The notes: generated by a model from the letters alone, not told the origin. Numbered from the stretch's first letter, positions 24,664-33,149 are shown. The stretch is 40,480 nt of DNA from Phycisphaerae bacterium (GCA_016873315.1 VGXL01000009.1:1-40480); one strand, 5' to 3'. Program-made: numbers and translations.

Positions 24664-25523
24664 GTCGACTGGCTCCCGTTGCCGCGGTGTGGTCCACGGC
24701 CTTCGGGGCCGCGTGCGTCACGGTGGGCTCGGAGTACGCGGCGCCAGCGCCCGTGCCCACGCAACCGATCGCGCACGCGCCGTTGAGTGACGACGCGCCG
24801 TTCGTCAGCGTGGCGCCGGTGCTCGATGGCCGGTTCGATGCTGATCCCGCGTGGGATTCGGTGCCGTGGTCGACTGAGTTTGTCGACATCGAGGGGCCCG
24901 ACCGCACTGCACCGCGTTTCTCCACGCGCATGAAGATGTGCTGGGACCAGTCGTTCCTCTTCGTCCTCGCCGACATGCAGGAGCCCGACCTCTGGGCGAC
25001 CCTCACGCGCCACGACGAGATCGTCTTCCACGACCACGACATCGAGGTCTTCATCGACCCCGACGGTGACACGCGCGAGTACTACGAGATCGAGGTGAAT
25101 GCGCTCGGGACGGTGTTCGATCTCTTCTTGCACACGCCGTACCGCGCAGGCGGTCCGGCAGACCATGGATGGAACGCCGCCGGGATGCGGCTGGGGATCG
25201 ATCTGCGCGGCACGCTCAATGATCCGCGGGACCGTGACAACGGATGGTCCATCGAACTCGCCATTCCCTGGGAGTGCCTGCAGCCCATGGGCGCGCCGGG
25301 AACGGGCGCGAAGCACCAGGCCGTGGCGTTGCCGCCCAATCCGGGCGACGCGTGGCGCATCAACTTCAGCCGTGTCGAATGGACGCTCGAGGTTCGCGAG
25401 GGGACCTATGCCAAGGTTCCTGGTCGACCCGAAGACAATTGGACCTGGACCCCGCAGTGGGAAATCAACATGCATGTGCCCCAGCATTGGGGCACCGTGC
25501 GATTCACCAAGGAGCAGCCGTGA
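24660..25523 (+). CDS. Exported carbohydrate-binding family 9-like protein
   Basis: 287 residues. A short hydrophobic N-terminus with Cys19 (STAFGAAC) could be a lipoprotein or ordinary signal. The rest matches the CBM9-like domain found in many environmental bacteria: APVLDGRFDADPAWDSVPW, then TRMKMCWDQSFLFVLADMQEPDLWAT, HDHDIEVFIDPDGD, YYEIEVNALGTVFDLFL, IELAIPWECL and WRINFSRVEW. Such domains bind sugars or accompany glycan-active enzymes. It is translationally coupled to ppdK upstream (ATGA) and to the GDH-like gene downstream (GTGA), an unusual place for an exported protein. The sugar ligand is unknown. Confidence 0.75.
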   Translation: MSRLAPVAAVWSTAFGAACVTVGSEYAAPAPVPTQPIAHAPLSDDAPFVSVAPVLDGRFDADPAWDSVPWSTEFVDIEGPDRTAPRFSTRMKMCWDQSFLFVLADMQEPDLWATLTRHDEIVFHDHDIEVFIDPDGDTREYYEIEVNALGTVFDLFLHTPYRAGGPADHGWNAAGMRLGIDLRGTLNDPRDRDNGWSIELAIPWECLQPMGAPGTGAKHQAVALPPNPGDAWRINFSRVEWTLEVREGTYAKVPGRPEDNWTWTPQWEINMHVPQHWGTVRFTKEQP

Positions 25524-26839
25524 ACAGCCCAAGCAGCATGGACACCACCGCCCGCATCATGGAGCGATTGGGCATCACGCCCACCGATGGTTCGCTCTAC
25601 CACCAGATGCTCCCGCGCATGCTGCAAGCAGCGCAGCTCACGGGGTTGCCCGATGATCAGCGCATCGTGATGGCGCAGCCCAAGAGCGAGATCACGACCC
25701 ACTTCCCGGTCCTGCTCGACGACGGGTCCTACCAGCTCTTCACCGGATACCGCATCCAGCACAACAACGCGCTCGGGCCGTTCAAGGGCGGCATGCGCTT
25801 CCATCCTCATGTGAACTCCGAGGACCTCAAGGGCCTCGCGATGCTCATGACGCTCAAGTGCAGCCTGCTGCGCCTGCCCTTCGGCGGCGCTGCGGGTGGC
25901 GTGGCGTGCGATCCGCGACTCCTCAGCCGCGACGAGTTGCAACGCGTGGTCCGACGCTTCGCCAGTTCGATCAGCCACCAGATCGGACCGGACCTCGATG
26001 TGCCCGGGCCCGAGGTTGGCGCAGACAGCCAGACCATGGCGTGGTTCGTCGACACGATCGTGCAGACCTCGCCGGAATCCTCGCGGCAGCTCATGAGTGC
26101 GAGCGTGACGGGGAAGCCGCCCGAGATCGGTGGTTACGCAGGTCGTGATACGGCTGTCGGACGCGGTTTCATCGCAGTGCTCGAGGAGATGCTGCCTGAC
26201 TTCGGACTTGGCCTCGATGGACTTCGCTACACGCTCGCGGGATACGGTCGCGTGGGAAGCCAGATTGCGCGCTTCTTGCAAGGGCGCGGAGCAAAGTTGG
26301 TCGGCGTGCAGATCCGCAACGGCGCGCTCGTGAACCCCGAGGGCATCGACCCGGTCGCGCTCTGGCGCCACCTCGCGGCGACGGGCGGCCCCAACGGTTT
26401 CGCCGGGGCGAACTTGGTGGGCGAGGAGCCCTTCTATCGAACGGGGGCCGATCTCCTGATCCTTGCCGCAGGAGAGCGGACGCTCGATGCCAAGCGCGCG
26501 GAGTGGGTTGCGCCCACGCTCATTGCCGAAGCCGCGAACCTGCCGTGGACGCCCGAAGCCGATGACATTCTTGCGCGCCGAGCGATCGATGCGATCCCGA
26601 GTGTCCTCTGCAATTCGGGTGCTGTGGTCGGCAGTTACATCGAGTGGGTGCAGAACCGTGCCTACACCAGCATTACGCCGACGGAGTTCGATGAGCGTCT
26701 GCAGCTGGCGGTTTCGCTGGCTTCGCGCCGCGTGAAGTTGGCGCGCATGCGGTACGAGTGCGACTGGCGCACCGCGGCCTACTGCGCTGCGCTCGACCAC
26801 CTCGGTCGCGTGTACGACCTTCGCGGCTTCTTCCCCTGA
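25520..26839 (+). CDS. Glu/Leu/Phe/Val dehydrogenase homologue lacking the catalytic Lys and Asp
   Basis: 439 residues from a GTG overlapping the CBM9-like stop; an ATG at 25538 is an alternative. The GDH fold is clear: GPFKGGMRFHPHVNSEDLKGLAMLMTLKCS, SVTGKPPEIGGYAGRDTAVGRGF, the Rossmann motif LAGYGRVGSQIARFL and the C-terminal AEAANLPWTPEADDIL...NSGAVVGSYIEWVQN. Substrate-carboxylate Lys89 and Lys113 equivalents are kept. The signature GGAKGG, which carries the catalytic Lys, reads GGAAGG (Ala125, codon GCG at 25892), and the conserved Asp of the PAxDV block is Glu165 (PGPEV, codon GAG at 26012). Both residues are essential in studied glutamate, leucine and phenylalanine dehydrogenases, so ordinary oxidative deamination is unlikely. 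A regulatory, binding or altered catalytic role is possible. Confidence 0.8.
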   Translation: MNSPSSMDTTARIMERLGITPTDGSLYHQMLPRMLQAAQLTGLPDDQRIVMAQPKSEITTHFPVLLDDGSYQLFTGYRIQHNNALGPFKGGMRFHPHVNSEDLKGLAMLMTLKCSLLRLPFGGAAGGVACDPRLLSRDELQRVVRRFASSISHQIGPDLDVPGPEVGADSQTMAWFVDTIVQTSPESSRQLMSASVTGKPPEIGGYAGRDTAVGRGFIAVLEEMLPDFGLGLDGLRYTLAGYGRVGSQIARFLQGRGAKLVGVQIRNGALVNPEGIDPVALWRHLAATGGPNGFAGANLVGEEPFYRTGADLLILAAGERTLDAKRAEWVAPTLIAEAANLPWTPEADDILARRAIDAIPSVLCNSGAVVGSYIEWVQNRAYTSITPTEFDERLQLAVSLASRRVKLARMRYECDWRTAAYCAALDHLGRVYDLRGFFP

Positions 26840-26860
26840 TCCTGTTGGAAAGGACACGCC

Positions 26861-27274
26861 ATGGCCAGCATCTTCACGCGCATCATCCGCGGCGAGATTC
26901 CCTGCCACCGCGTTCATGAGGATGCCCACATCGTTGCGTTCCTGGACATCGCGCCGCTCGCGCCAGGTCATGTCCTCGTGGTGCCCCGCCAGGAAGTCGA
27001 GTTCCTGCATGAACTCGATGATGCACACGCCGCGGCGCTCGGACGGGCGCTGCCCAAGATCGCGCGCGCCATGCTTGCCGCCACGGGCGCCACGGCCTAC
27101 AACCTGCTCCAGAACAACGGTGCGCTCGCGCATCAGGCCGTTCCGCATGTGCACATGCACCTCATTCCACGATTCGAGGATGGACGGGGCCTGGGAATCA
27201 GTTGGCGCGCTGGACAGATGGATCACGCCGAGGCCGCCGCGCTCGCGGCACGGATGAGAGAGCTCGTCGCATGA
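26861..27274 (+). CDS. HIT family (HINT-like) nucleotide hydrolase
   Basis: 137-residue cytoplasmic protein of the histidine-triad family, which hydrolyses AMP-lysine, adenosine phosphoramidates and acyl-adenylates. The triad HVHMH (His96, His98, His100) and the N-terminal IFTRIIRGEIPCHRVHED plus NLLQNNG are typical of the HINT branch. GGAAAGG lies about 8 bases before the ATG. The gene begins 21 bases after the GDH-like stop, and its stop overlaps the nadC ATG (ATGA). Confidence 0.92.
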   Translation: MASIFTRIIRGEIPCHRVHEDAHIVAFLDIAPLAPGHVLVVPRQEVEFLHELDDAHAAALGRALPKIARAMLAATGATAYNLLQNNGALAHQAVPHVHMHLIPRFEDGRGLGISWRAGQMDHAEAAALAARMRELVA

Positions 27275-28167
27275 ATGCACCGATGTGGACTGACGCCTGC
27301 GAGCGCGAGGCGCAACGGGTCGTCCACGCTTCGCTCAGCGAGGACCTTGGTGAACGCGGCGATCTGACGAGCGCTCTGGTCATGAAGTGCCGCGGTCGGG
27401 ATGCTGGCACGATGCATGCTGCGGTCGTGTCACGCGAAGCGGGCGTGTTGGCGGGGGCTCGAACGGGCGGCCTCGTCGCATCGGCAGTGGGGGCGACATG
27501 GGAGCCAGTGCTCGAAGATGGCGCCGCGCTCTCGATCGGTTCCGTGGTCGGACGGCTGCACGGACCTGCCGCGGGCGTGCTCGCTGGCGAACGCACGCTG
27601 CTCAATCTGCTCGGTGTTCTCTGCGGCACGGCGACCGTGACGCGTCGCTTCGTCGAGTCGGTCGCCGGCACGCGCGCGTGCGTGTGCGACACGCGCAAGA
27701 CGCTGCCCGGTCTGCGACGGTTGCAGAAGTTCGCGGTGGCGTGCGGCGGCGGCACGCCCCATCGGATGGGGCTGCACGATGCGGTGCTCGTGAAGGACAA
27801 CCATCTTGCTGGGCTCGATCCGACCGAGATCGCTGGCCTTGCCAGCCGATTGGCACCTGATGCTCGCGCAGCCGGGGCTGCGTTCATTGAGTTCGAAGTG
27901 GATGGGCTCGATCAGTTCGACGCGTTGCTGGCGCTTCCCGCCGGCACGATCGACATGGTGCTGCTGGACAACTTCGATCTGCCGATGCTCCGCGAGGCTG
28001 CGCAGCGGCGTGATGCACGCGCGCCGGGGCTGCTGCTCGAAGCCAGTGGCGGCGTCAAGCTTGAGACGATCGCCGCGATCGCGGCGACCGGTGTGGACCG
28101 GATCTCCGTGGGTGCGCTCACACACAGCGTCCGGTCGCTTGATCTGGGTCTGGATGCGCTCGCGTGA
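27271..28167 (+). CDS. nadC: Nicotinate-nucleotide pyrophosphorylase (carboxylating)
   Basis: 298 residues; converts quinolinate and PRPP to nicotinate mononucleotide and CO2 in de novo NAD synthesis. Family blocks in order: SEDLGERGDLTSAL, GERTLLNLLGVLCGTAT, CDTRKTLPGLRRLQKFAV (PRPP/quinolinate contacts), GGGTPHRMGLHDAVLVKDNH, IEFEVDGLDQ, DMVLLDNF and LEASGGVKLETIAAIAATGVDRISVGALTHS. Coupled to HIT (ATGA) and birA (GTGA). nadA and nadB are not in the window. Confidence 0.95.
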   Translation: MNAPMWTDACEREAQRVVHASLSEDLGERGDLTSALVMKCRGRDAGTMHAAVVSREAGVLAGARTGGLVASAVGATWEPVLEDGAALSIGSVVGRLHGPAAGVLAGERTLLNLLGVLCGTATVTRRFVESVAGTRACVCDTRKTLPGLRRLQKFAVACGGGTPHRMGLHDAVLVKDNHLAGLDPTEIAGLASRLAPDARAAGAAFIEFEVDGLDQFDALLALPAGTIDMVLLDNFDLPMLREAAQRRDARAPGLLLEASGGVKLETIAAIAATGVDRISVGALTHSVRSLDLGLDALA

Positions 28168-28952
28168 ACGATCCAACCCCCAAAGCCGCCGCACACGCTG
28201 CGACGCGCGATCGGCCGTCGCCCATCGAAGCGTGGCCAAACCGACTCGATGCCGCGTGCGCGAACCTGCAGTTCCTTCATCGCGCCGTCGTGGTGCGCGA
28301 GACGGGATCGACGCAGGACCTTGCGCGCGGTCGTGCTGCCGGGGATGTGGTCGTGGCGTGGCGTCAGACCAGTGGACGAGGCCGCGACGGTCGCACATGG
28401 GCTGATACGGGCCTTGATGGCGTGGCGATGACGGCGGTGGCCCGCGTGCATGGTCCGTGGATCGCGCTCGCGGCGGGAGTGGCCGCAGCCGACGCGATCG
28501 AACGCGTGGATCCGTCGCTGCAGGTCGGCCTGAAATGGCCCAACGACCTGATGATCGGAGACCGCAAGGTCGGTGGCGTGCTCATCGAACAAGACGGCGA
28601 TGCATCGCTGATCGGCATCGGCATCAACATCGCGCAGCAATCGTTTGATGGTGATCTGGCTGAGCGTGCCACGAGCCTGGCCCAGGTTGGTTCGCGCGCC
28701 GATCGACTTGCGGTGCTCGAGGCGCTCGTCCCTGCGCTCGACCGCCAGCTCGCTCGCGGCGAGACGGCTGCTCTCGATGCCTTTCGGTCCAGGGACATGC
28801 TGCGTGGACGCACCGTTCGCATCTGCGCAAAGAGTGCGATCATGGAAGGTGTGGTTGAGTCGATCGACCCGCTCGTTGCCGTGCTGATCCGCACGCCCGA
28901 GGGACTCCGCGAGGTGGATCTCTCGACCGCACGATTCGAGTCCTTCCGCTGA
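28164..28952 (+). CDS. birA: Biotin--[acetyl-CoA-carboxylase] ligase (monofunctional)
   Basis: 262 residues; activates biotin as biotinyl-5'-AMP and attaches it to biotin carboxyl carrier protein. It has ETGSTQDLARG, the adenylate loop QTSGRGRDGRTW, LKWPNDLMIGDRKVGGVLIE and IGIGINI. There is no N-terminal HTH domain, so it is a class I enzyme and not a repressor of biotin genes. The GTG start overlaps the nadC stop. The N-terminal ~25 residues before the catalytic core look unconserved. Confidence 0.92.
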   Translation: MNDPTPKAAAHAATRDRPSPIEAWPNRLDAACANLQFLHRAVVVRETGSTQDLARGRAAGDVVVAWRQTSGRGRDGRTWADTGLDGVAMTAVARVHGPWIALAAGVAAADAIERVDPSLQVGLKWPNDLMIGDRKVGGVLIEQDGDASLIGIGINIAQQSFDGDLAERATSLAQVGSRADRLAVLEALVPALDRQLARGETAALDAFRSRDMLRGRTVRICAKSAIMEGVVESIDPLVAVLIRTPEGLREVDLSTARFESFR

Positions 28953-28984
28953 ACGATCGTGGGTCGATCGTGTTGGCCGTGGGC

Positions 28985-28990
28985 TAGACT
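28985..28990 (+). promoter_or_regulatory. -10 box of the unknown secreted protein gene
   Basis: TAGACT with 7 bases to the ATG at 28998; predicted leaderless start. Confidence 0.6.
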
Positions 28991-28997
28991 TCTGCTC

Positions 28998-31034
28998 ATG
29001 CTGCGAACCGTCATGGCGTTCCTGTTGGCGATTGCGCTCAGTGCGCAACCGTCGACGATGCGCTCGGCGATGGCGCAGGTTCCAGCGCCGGTTCAAGCGA
29101 CGCAGGTTGCGCCAGGCACGGACACGCCGTTGAACGATGATCTGCGCAATGTGATGAGCCCGGACCTTCGCGGACCGACGGGATTCCGTCAGGTCTATGC
29201 GCTCCAAGATTCGAACGGCAAGACCAAGTACATGCGCGGCAATGGTGGCCTGTACATGGTGTATGACCGCGGCGCGTATGTCGGCTACGGCGGCCGCTAC
29301 TACCAGCTCGCCCCGCCCGGTGCGACCTACTACATCGGGTCGGGCTCGCTGCAAGAAGCGATGGGCACAGCGACGACCGGTCCGCGTCGTGGTGTCGACC
29401 TGACCGCGAAGGATGCTCCGCAGGCACTTGGTCCTGGCATGGTGGCCAGCGGCGCCGGGTCAGGATCGCAGGCGCCGGTCGTCGTCACGCCAAGCCAGCC
29501 GCAAGGAACCGCTGAGGTTGCCGTGGTCGGATCGAAGGATCCGGTGGCGACCGGTGGCGGCGTGATGGTGTTGCCGCTCGCCCGCTTGACCGACGGCGCT
29601 TGGCCGGTGTCGATCGAAGTGCGGCTTGACGATGGTCGCATCCTGAACGCGCTCGTGGCTGTGTTGGAACGAGCCGCCGATGGACGCCGCACTTCATGGT
29701 CGCGCGCGCTGCAGCTGGCCGCGGTCACGCCTCTGGCGGCTTGGGCGAGTAGGGAAGCGCCTGATCGCGCGGGCCAGGTCATCGCGCTCTTCGAGATGCC
29801 GATCGGTTTCCGCGGCGGGTTCACCGTGGGTGCTTCCACGCTTCAACCTCGCTGGATCGACATGCAGGAGCGAGGCGGTCACGGGGCCGCCGCCTTCGAA
29901 CCCTTCGCCCTCGACACGCCCGACCTTGGAGCGCCGAATGAGTGGTTCCGCGTGGCGCTCATGTCGCGAGCGCAAGGCAAAGCTCCGCCGGAACCATCGG
30001 GCACTCCCGCCGATGCGCTCTTCGCGCGGCACGTCGCCTACCTTTGGATCGCGGCGTTCGATCGCCTTGAACGAGCTGATGCGCCGCTGGCCGAGCGAGC
30101 ACGCGCGCTCGTCACCGGCATCGCTCGCGGCCGAAGTCCGCAGGGACGCGAGTTGTCGATCGCCGCGTGGCTTGCTGATGAAGAACTCGAGGGCCAGCTC
30201 CTTGATCTCATGCTCGATCCGTCGTTCGACGACCGCACGATGGTGACGCAGGTCGATGGGTGGATCTCAACGCGTCTTGCGCCGCTTGCGTGGGTTGAAT
30301 CGGACGGCGGCGATCAGGTCACGATCGGCCTAGCCAATCCGCTGCCCGAGGCGCAGGCCGTGGCGATCGAGTGGCTCACGGGTGCTTCGCAGGTCGTGAA
30401 GGAAGTCCTTGGTGCGAATGAACTCCGTTTCGTCACGCTCACGCGGCCGGATCCGTCGAGCGAGATGGCGTCGCGTGTTGCGATCACCGTGGGCTACGCG
30501 CGAAGCGTGCTGACCATCGCCCCGGGCCGATTCGCCGTTGTTCCGCCAGGGCTGGCGCTGCGGCAGTTCCTTCCGGCGGCGAGCCTTGGCGAGGTCAGGA
30601 CTGGCCAACTCGCGCCGGTGCCCAGCGGTTGGCAGACGACCGCGAGCCTGCGTCGCTCGAAGGAAGGTTGGGAGGTCTTCATCGAAGCCCTTCGGCCGCT
30701 GGCCGCCCGCGGCGATGTCGAGGATCTGGTCACGGTGGCCATCGGTTCCCGACCTGCCATCGAAGTCGTCGTGAACTGCCGCGGCGTCGCCACCGACGGC
30801 CTGCGCAACGCACCCAACGGTGATGTCCCGACGGTCTTCGCGATGGAGTTCAGCGATCGATGGCGCGCCACGGTCCGCTTGCCGGCATCGTGGATCGGAA
30901 CTGCGCCGATCCTTCCCCTGGGCGTCCAACGCAGTTGCCGGATGACCGACCTGCAGTGCGCCGGGCTTCCGCCGATGCCGTGGCACGAAGGGCCGTGCAT
31001 GATCCAGGCCGATCTCTCGACCTGGCCGAAGTGA
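28998..31034 (+). CDS. Large secreted protein of unknown function
   Basis: 678 residues. The start at 28998 gives a signal peptide (MLRTVMAFLLAIALSAQPST..., cut near residue 27). About residues 60-110 contain a compact Tyr/Gly-rich stretch (KYMRGNGGLYMVYDRGAYVGYGGRYYQLAPPGATYYIG). Residues ~130-180 are Gly/Ser/Pro/Val-rich linker. The remaining ~500 residues look like mixed alpha/beta with several beta-sandwich-like stretches (GVMVLPLARLTDGAWPVSIEVRL; ALPEAQ-type segment LANPLPEAQAVAIEWLTG; Cys-containing end VQRSCRMTDLQCAGLPPMPW). I recognise no family. It lies alone between the birA operon and parA with its own promoter; Cys in the C-terminal region may form disulfides. Confidence 0.7.
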   Translation: MLRTVMAFLLAIALSAQPSTMRSAMAQVPAPVQATQVAPGTDTPLNDDLRNVMSPDLRGPTGFRQVYALQDSNGKTKYMRGNGGLYMVYDRGAYVGYGGRYYQLAPPGATYYIGSGSLQEAMGTATTGPRRGVDLTAKDAPQALGPGMVASGAGSGSQAPVVVTPSQPQGTAEVAVVGSKDPVATGGGVMVLPLARLTDGAWPVSIEVRLDDGRILNALVAVLERAADGRRTSWSRALQLAAVTPLAAWASREAPDRAGQVIALFEMPIGFRGGFTVGASTLQPRWIDMQERGGHGAAAFEPFALDTPDLGAPNEWFRVALMSRAQGKAPPEPSGTPADALFARHVAYLWIAAFDRLERADAPLAERARALVTGIARGRSPQGRELSIAAWLADEELEGQLLDLMLDPSFDDRTMVTQVDGWISTRLAPLAWVESDGGDQVTIGLANPLPEAQAVAIEWLTGASQVVKEVLGANELRFVTLTRPDPSSEMASRVAITVGYARSVLTIAPGRFAVVPPGLALRQFLPAASLGEVRTGQLAPVPSGWQTTASLRRSKEGWEVFIEALRPLAARGDVEDLVTVAIGSRPAIEVVVNCRGVATDGLRNAPNGDVPTVFAMEFSDRWRATVRLPASWIGTAPILPLGVQRSCRMTDLQCAGLPPMPWHEGPCMIQADLSTWPK

Positions 31035-31093
31035 TCATGGCGACGATCGACGCGTCTGACGCGCCGATCAGCGGCTTCGCGACCGGGCCTCCC

Positions 31094-31099
31094 TATACT
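31094..31099 (+). promoter_or_regulatory. -10 box of parA
   Basis: TATACT, the best -10 match in the window, 7 bases before the ATG; predicted leaderless start. No obvious -35 box. Confidence 0.65.
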
Positions 31100-31106
31100 C
31101 GCGACC

Positions 31107-32042
31107 ATGGCTCGCCAAGGAAGGCCCCTCCCCAAGATCGTCGCGCTGCTCAATCAGAAGGGCGGCGTTGGCAAGACCACCAGCACGGCCAACCTTGGCG
31201 CCGCGTTCTCACGGCTTGGCAAGCGCGTGCTGCTCATCGATCTCGATCCGCAGAGCAATCTCTCGATGCACTTTGGCGTCGAGGCGGAGCCCACGCAGCC
31301 AAGCGTCTATGACCTGCTCGTGAGCGACGAGATCGACGCGGCGTCCGTGATCGTGCACGCGCGCGACGGGCTCGACTTCATGCCCGCAGTCACGGAGCTC
31401 GCGCTCGTCGAAGGCGAGCTCGCGCAGCGACCGGACATGCAGCGCACGCTCGAGCGCGCCGTGGCACCGGTCGCCGGGAACTACGACCTCATCCTTCTCG
31501 ATTGTCCGCCAAGTCTTGGCGTGCTCAGCGTGAACGCGTTGACGATGGCGGACGAGGTCTTCGTCCCGATGCTCGCGCACTACTTGGCGCTGCGTGGACT
31601 CGAGAAACTCCTTGAGACCGTGCACATGGTGTCGCAGGGCCTGAACCCCCGACTGCGCGTGACTGGCGTCCTGCTCTGCCAGCATGAGCAACAATCGCTG
31701 CACGGTCGCGCGGTCGTTGACGAGATCGCGGCGCAGCTCGCGCGCTACGAGGGCACCGGACTGCCGTGGGATGGCTGCGCGATTCTGCAGCCGCCCGTGC
31801 GCCGCAACATCAAACTCGCGGAAGCGCCGAGTTTCGGGCAGACGATCTTCGACTACGCGCCGCAGTGCCCAGGTGCTGGTGACTACATGCAGATCGCCCT
31901 GCATCAGGTTGAACGATGGTGGCCGACGCCGGTCGAGCCCGCCGCGACGGAGCCCGCTCAGGCACCGAAGCCTCGAGCCAAGAAATCGAAGCCGCAAACC
32001 GCCGGTGCGCCGACGCAGGATGCCCCTGCGGCGGGAGCCTGA
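31107..32042 (+). CDS. ParA/Soj family ATPase (orphan)
   Basis: 311 residues. Deviant Walker A KGGVGKTT (signature Lys18, Lys23), Walker A' LLIDLDPQSNLS and Walker B YDLILLDCPPSLG are intact, followed by the usual VFVPMLAHYLALRGLEKLL and IKLAEAPSFGQTIFDYAP regions. It is therefore a dimerising, DNA-binding-type positioning ATPase. The last ~45 residues are an Ala/Pro/Lys tail absent from typical Soj. There is no parB or parS-like site nearby, so it may be a specialised positioning ATPase rather than the chromosome partition pair. The VanZ-like membrane gene starts 3 bases after its stop and is surely co-transcribed. Confidence 0.85.
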   Translation: MARQGRPLPKIVALLNQKGGVGKTTSTANLGAAFSRLGKRVLLIDLDPQSNLSMHFGVEAEPTQPSVYDLLVSDEIDAASVIVHARDGLDFMPAVTELALVEGELAQRPDMQRTLERAVAPVAGNYDLILLDCPPSLGVLSVNALTMADEVFVPMLAHYLALRGLEKLLETVHMVSQGLNPRLRVTGVLLCQHEQQSLHGRAVVDEIAAQLARYEGTGLPWDGCAILQPPVRRNIKLAEAPSFGQTIFDYAPQCPGAGDYMQIALHQVERWWPTPVEPAATEPAQAPKPRAKKSKPQTAGAPTQDAPAAGA

Positions 32043-32045
32043 CCC

Positions 32046-33149
32046 ATGCAACCTGGCGCGCGCGGCACGCTGTGGTGGCGCGCGCTGGCGTGGTTGGCGC
32101 TGGCCACCGTGTTCACGGCAACGCACTGGCCGGAACTGGAGCTCGACTTGCCCATGCGGGGAAGCGACAAGGTGCTGCACGCCATCGCGTTCATGACGCT
32201 CGCGCTGATCTGGTGGCCGACGGGTTTCTTTCGCAGCGTCGCACGCTTCGCCATCGCGGCTGCACTCTGGTCGATGTTCGACGAGGCGTTGCAGGCGCTC
32301 CCGATCGTGCGTCGTCACGCCGGCGTCGAAGATGCCGTGGCAAACCTCTGTGGCATCGCGATTGCTGCGCTCGTCATCATCGCGCTGCGGTCGGATCCGC
32401 GTGCGCCCGGCAGCGCCGTGCGCTCGCTCGCGTGGCGCATGGTGATCGATCGGCCGCAAGCGTGGATGGCGTGTGCCACGAGTGCGACGCTGGGCGCGAT
32501 GGCCGGCGGACTCATCCTCGTCACCGCACAGTCGTTGCTTCGGCAGCCGATCAAGCCGATGCACAGTGCGTTGATCGGCGCCACGCTGGGCGTGGCGGTG
32601 GCTCTGTACGCAACGATCGCCGTCATGATGAGGTCGATGGAAGCGCGAATGCGCGCGCAGCGGTGCTGCCCATCCTGCGGTGCGCCGGGTGTGGGTGGCG
32701 ATGCATGCGCGTCCTGCGGTGCGATCGTGCCTGGCTCGGTGTGGATGGTGCCGATCTCGCGCTCGCTCGGCGGCGTTCCAGATCGCTTCTGGTTCCGCGT
32801 CGGCCTGGTTCCGGTCGGCGTCGCTGGCGTCGTGCTCGTCGTGATCATGGCGATCTCGATCGCACTCTCGATCCGCCGGATCGACGCGCTTCAGCCGTAC
32901 CTGGGTCCCGAGGTCGATCCCGGAATGCGCTTGGTGCTCGATGCCGTGGCAATGGCGGTGGCCGCGAGCGCAGGACTGTGGTGGTCGCGCCGTACCGCTC
33001 GACGGATTCGTGCAGACGAAGCCATCATCTGTCTGGCCTGCGGTCACGACCTACGAGGCGTGGCGCCCGAACACGGCGTCGGACGATGCACGGAGTGCGG
33101 TGAGCTGTTCCGCGCGCCGAGCGACGAAGCGCGGCGTCTGGACCCGTGA
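32046..33149 (+). CDS. VanZ-like membrane protein with two zinc-ribbon modules
   Basis: 367 residues. The N-terminal ~115 residues match VanZ: two of its conserved patches are DKVLHAIAFMTLAL and DEALQALPIVRRHAGVEDAVANLCGI, between membrane helices. Further helices follow to about residue 200, then a soluble zinc ribbon CCPSCGAPGVGGDACASCG (about 212-230), two more helices, and a C-terminal ribbon CLACGHDLRG...RCTECGELF (about 328-356). The CxxCGxDLRG...CxECG ribbon is a recurrent planctomycete module of unknown role. VanZ-like proteins act in envelope or teicoplanin-type resistance in some species, but here a function cannot be assigned. Confidence 0.75.
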   Translation: MQPGARGTLWWRALAWLALATVFTATHWPELELDLPMRGSDKVLHAIAFMTLALIWWPTGFFRSVARFAIAAALWSMFDEALQALPIVRRHAGVEDAVANLCGIAIAALVIIALRSDPRAPGSAVRSLAWRMVIDRPQAWMACATSATLGAMAGGLILVTAQSLLRQPIKPMHSALIGATLGVAVALYATIAVMMRSMEARMRAQRCCPSCGAPGVGGDACASCGAIVPGSVWMVPISRSLGGVPDRFWFRVGLVPVGVAGVVLVVIMAISIALSIRRIDALQPYLGPEVDPGMRLVLDAVAMAVAASAGLWWSRRTARRIRADEAIICLACGHDLRGVAPEHGVGRCTECGELFRAPSDEARRLDP

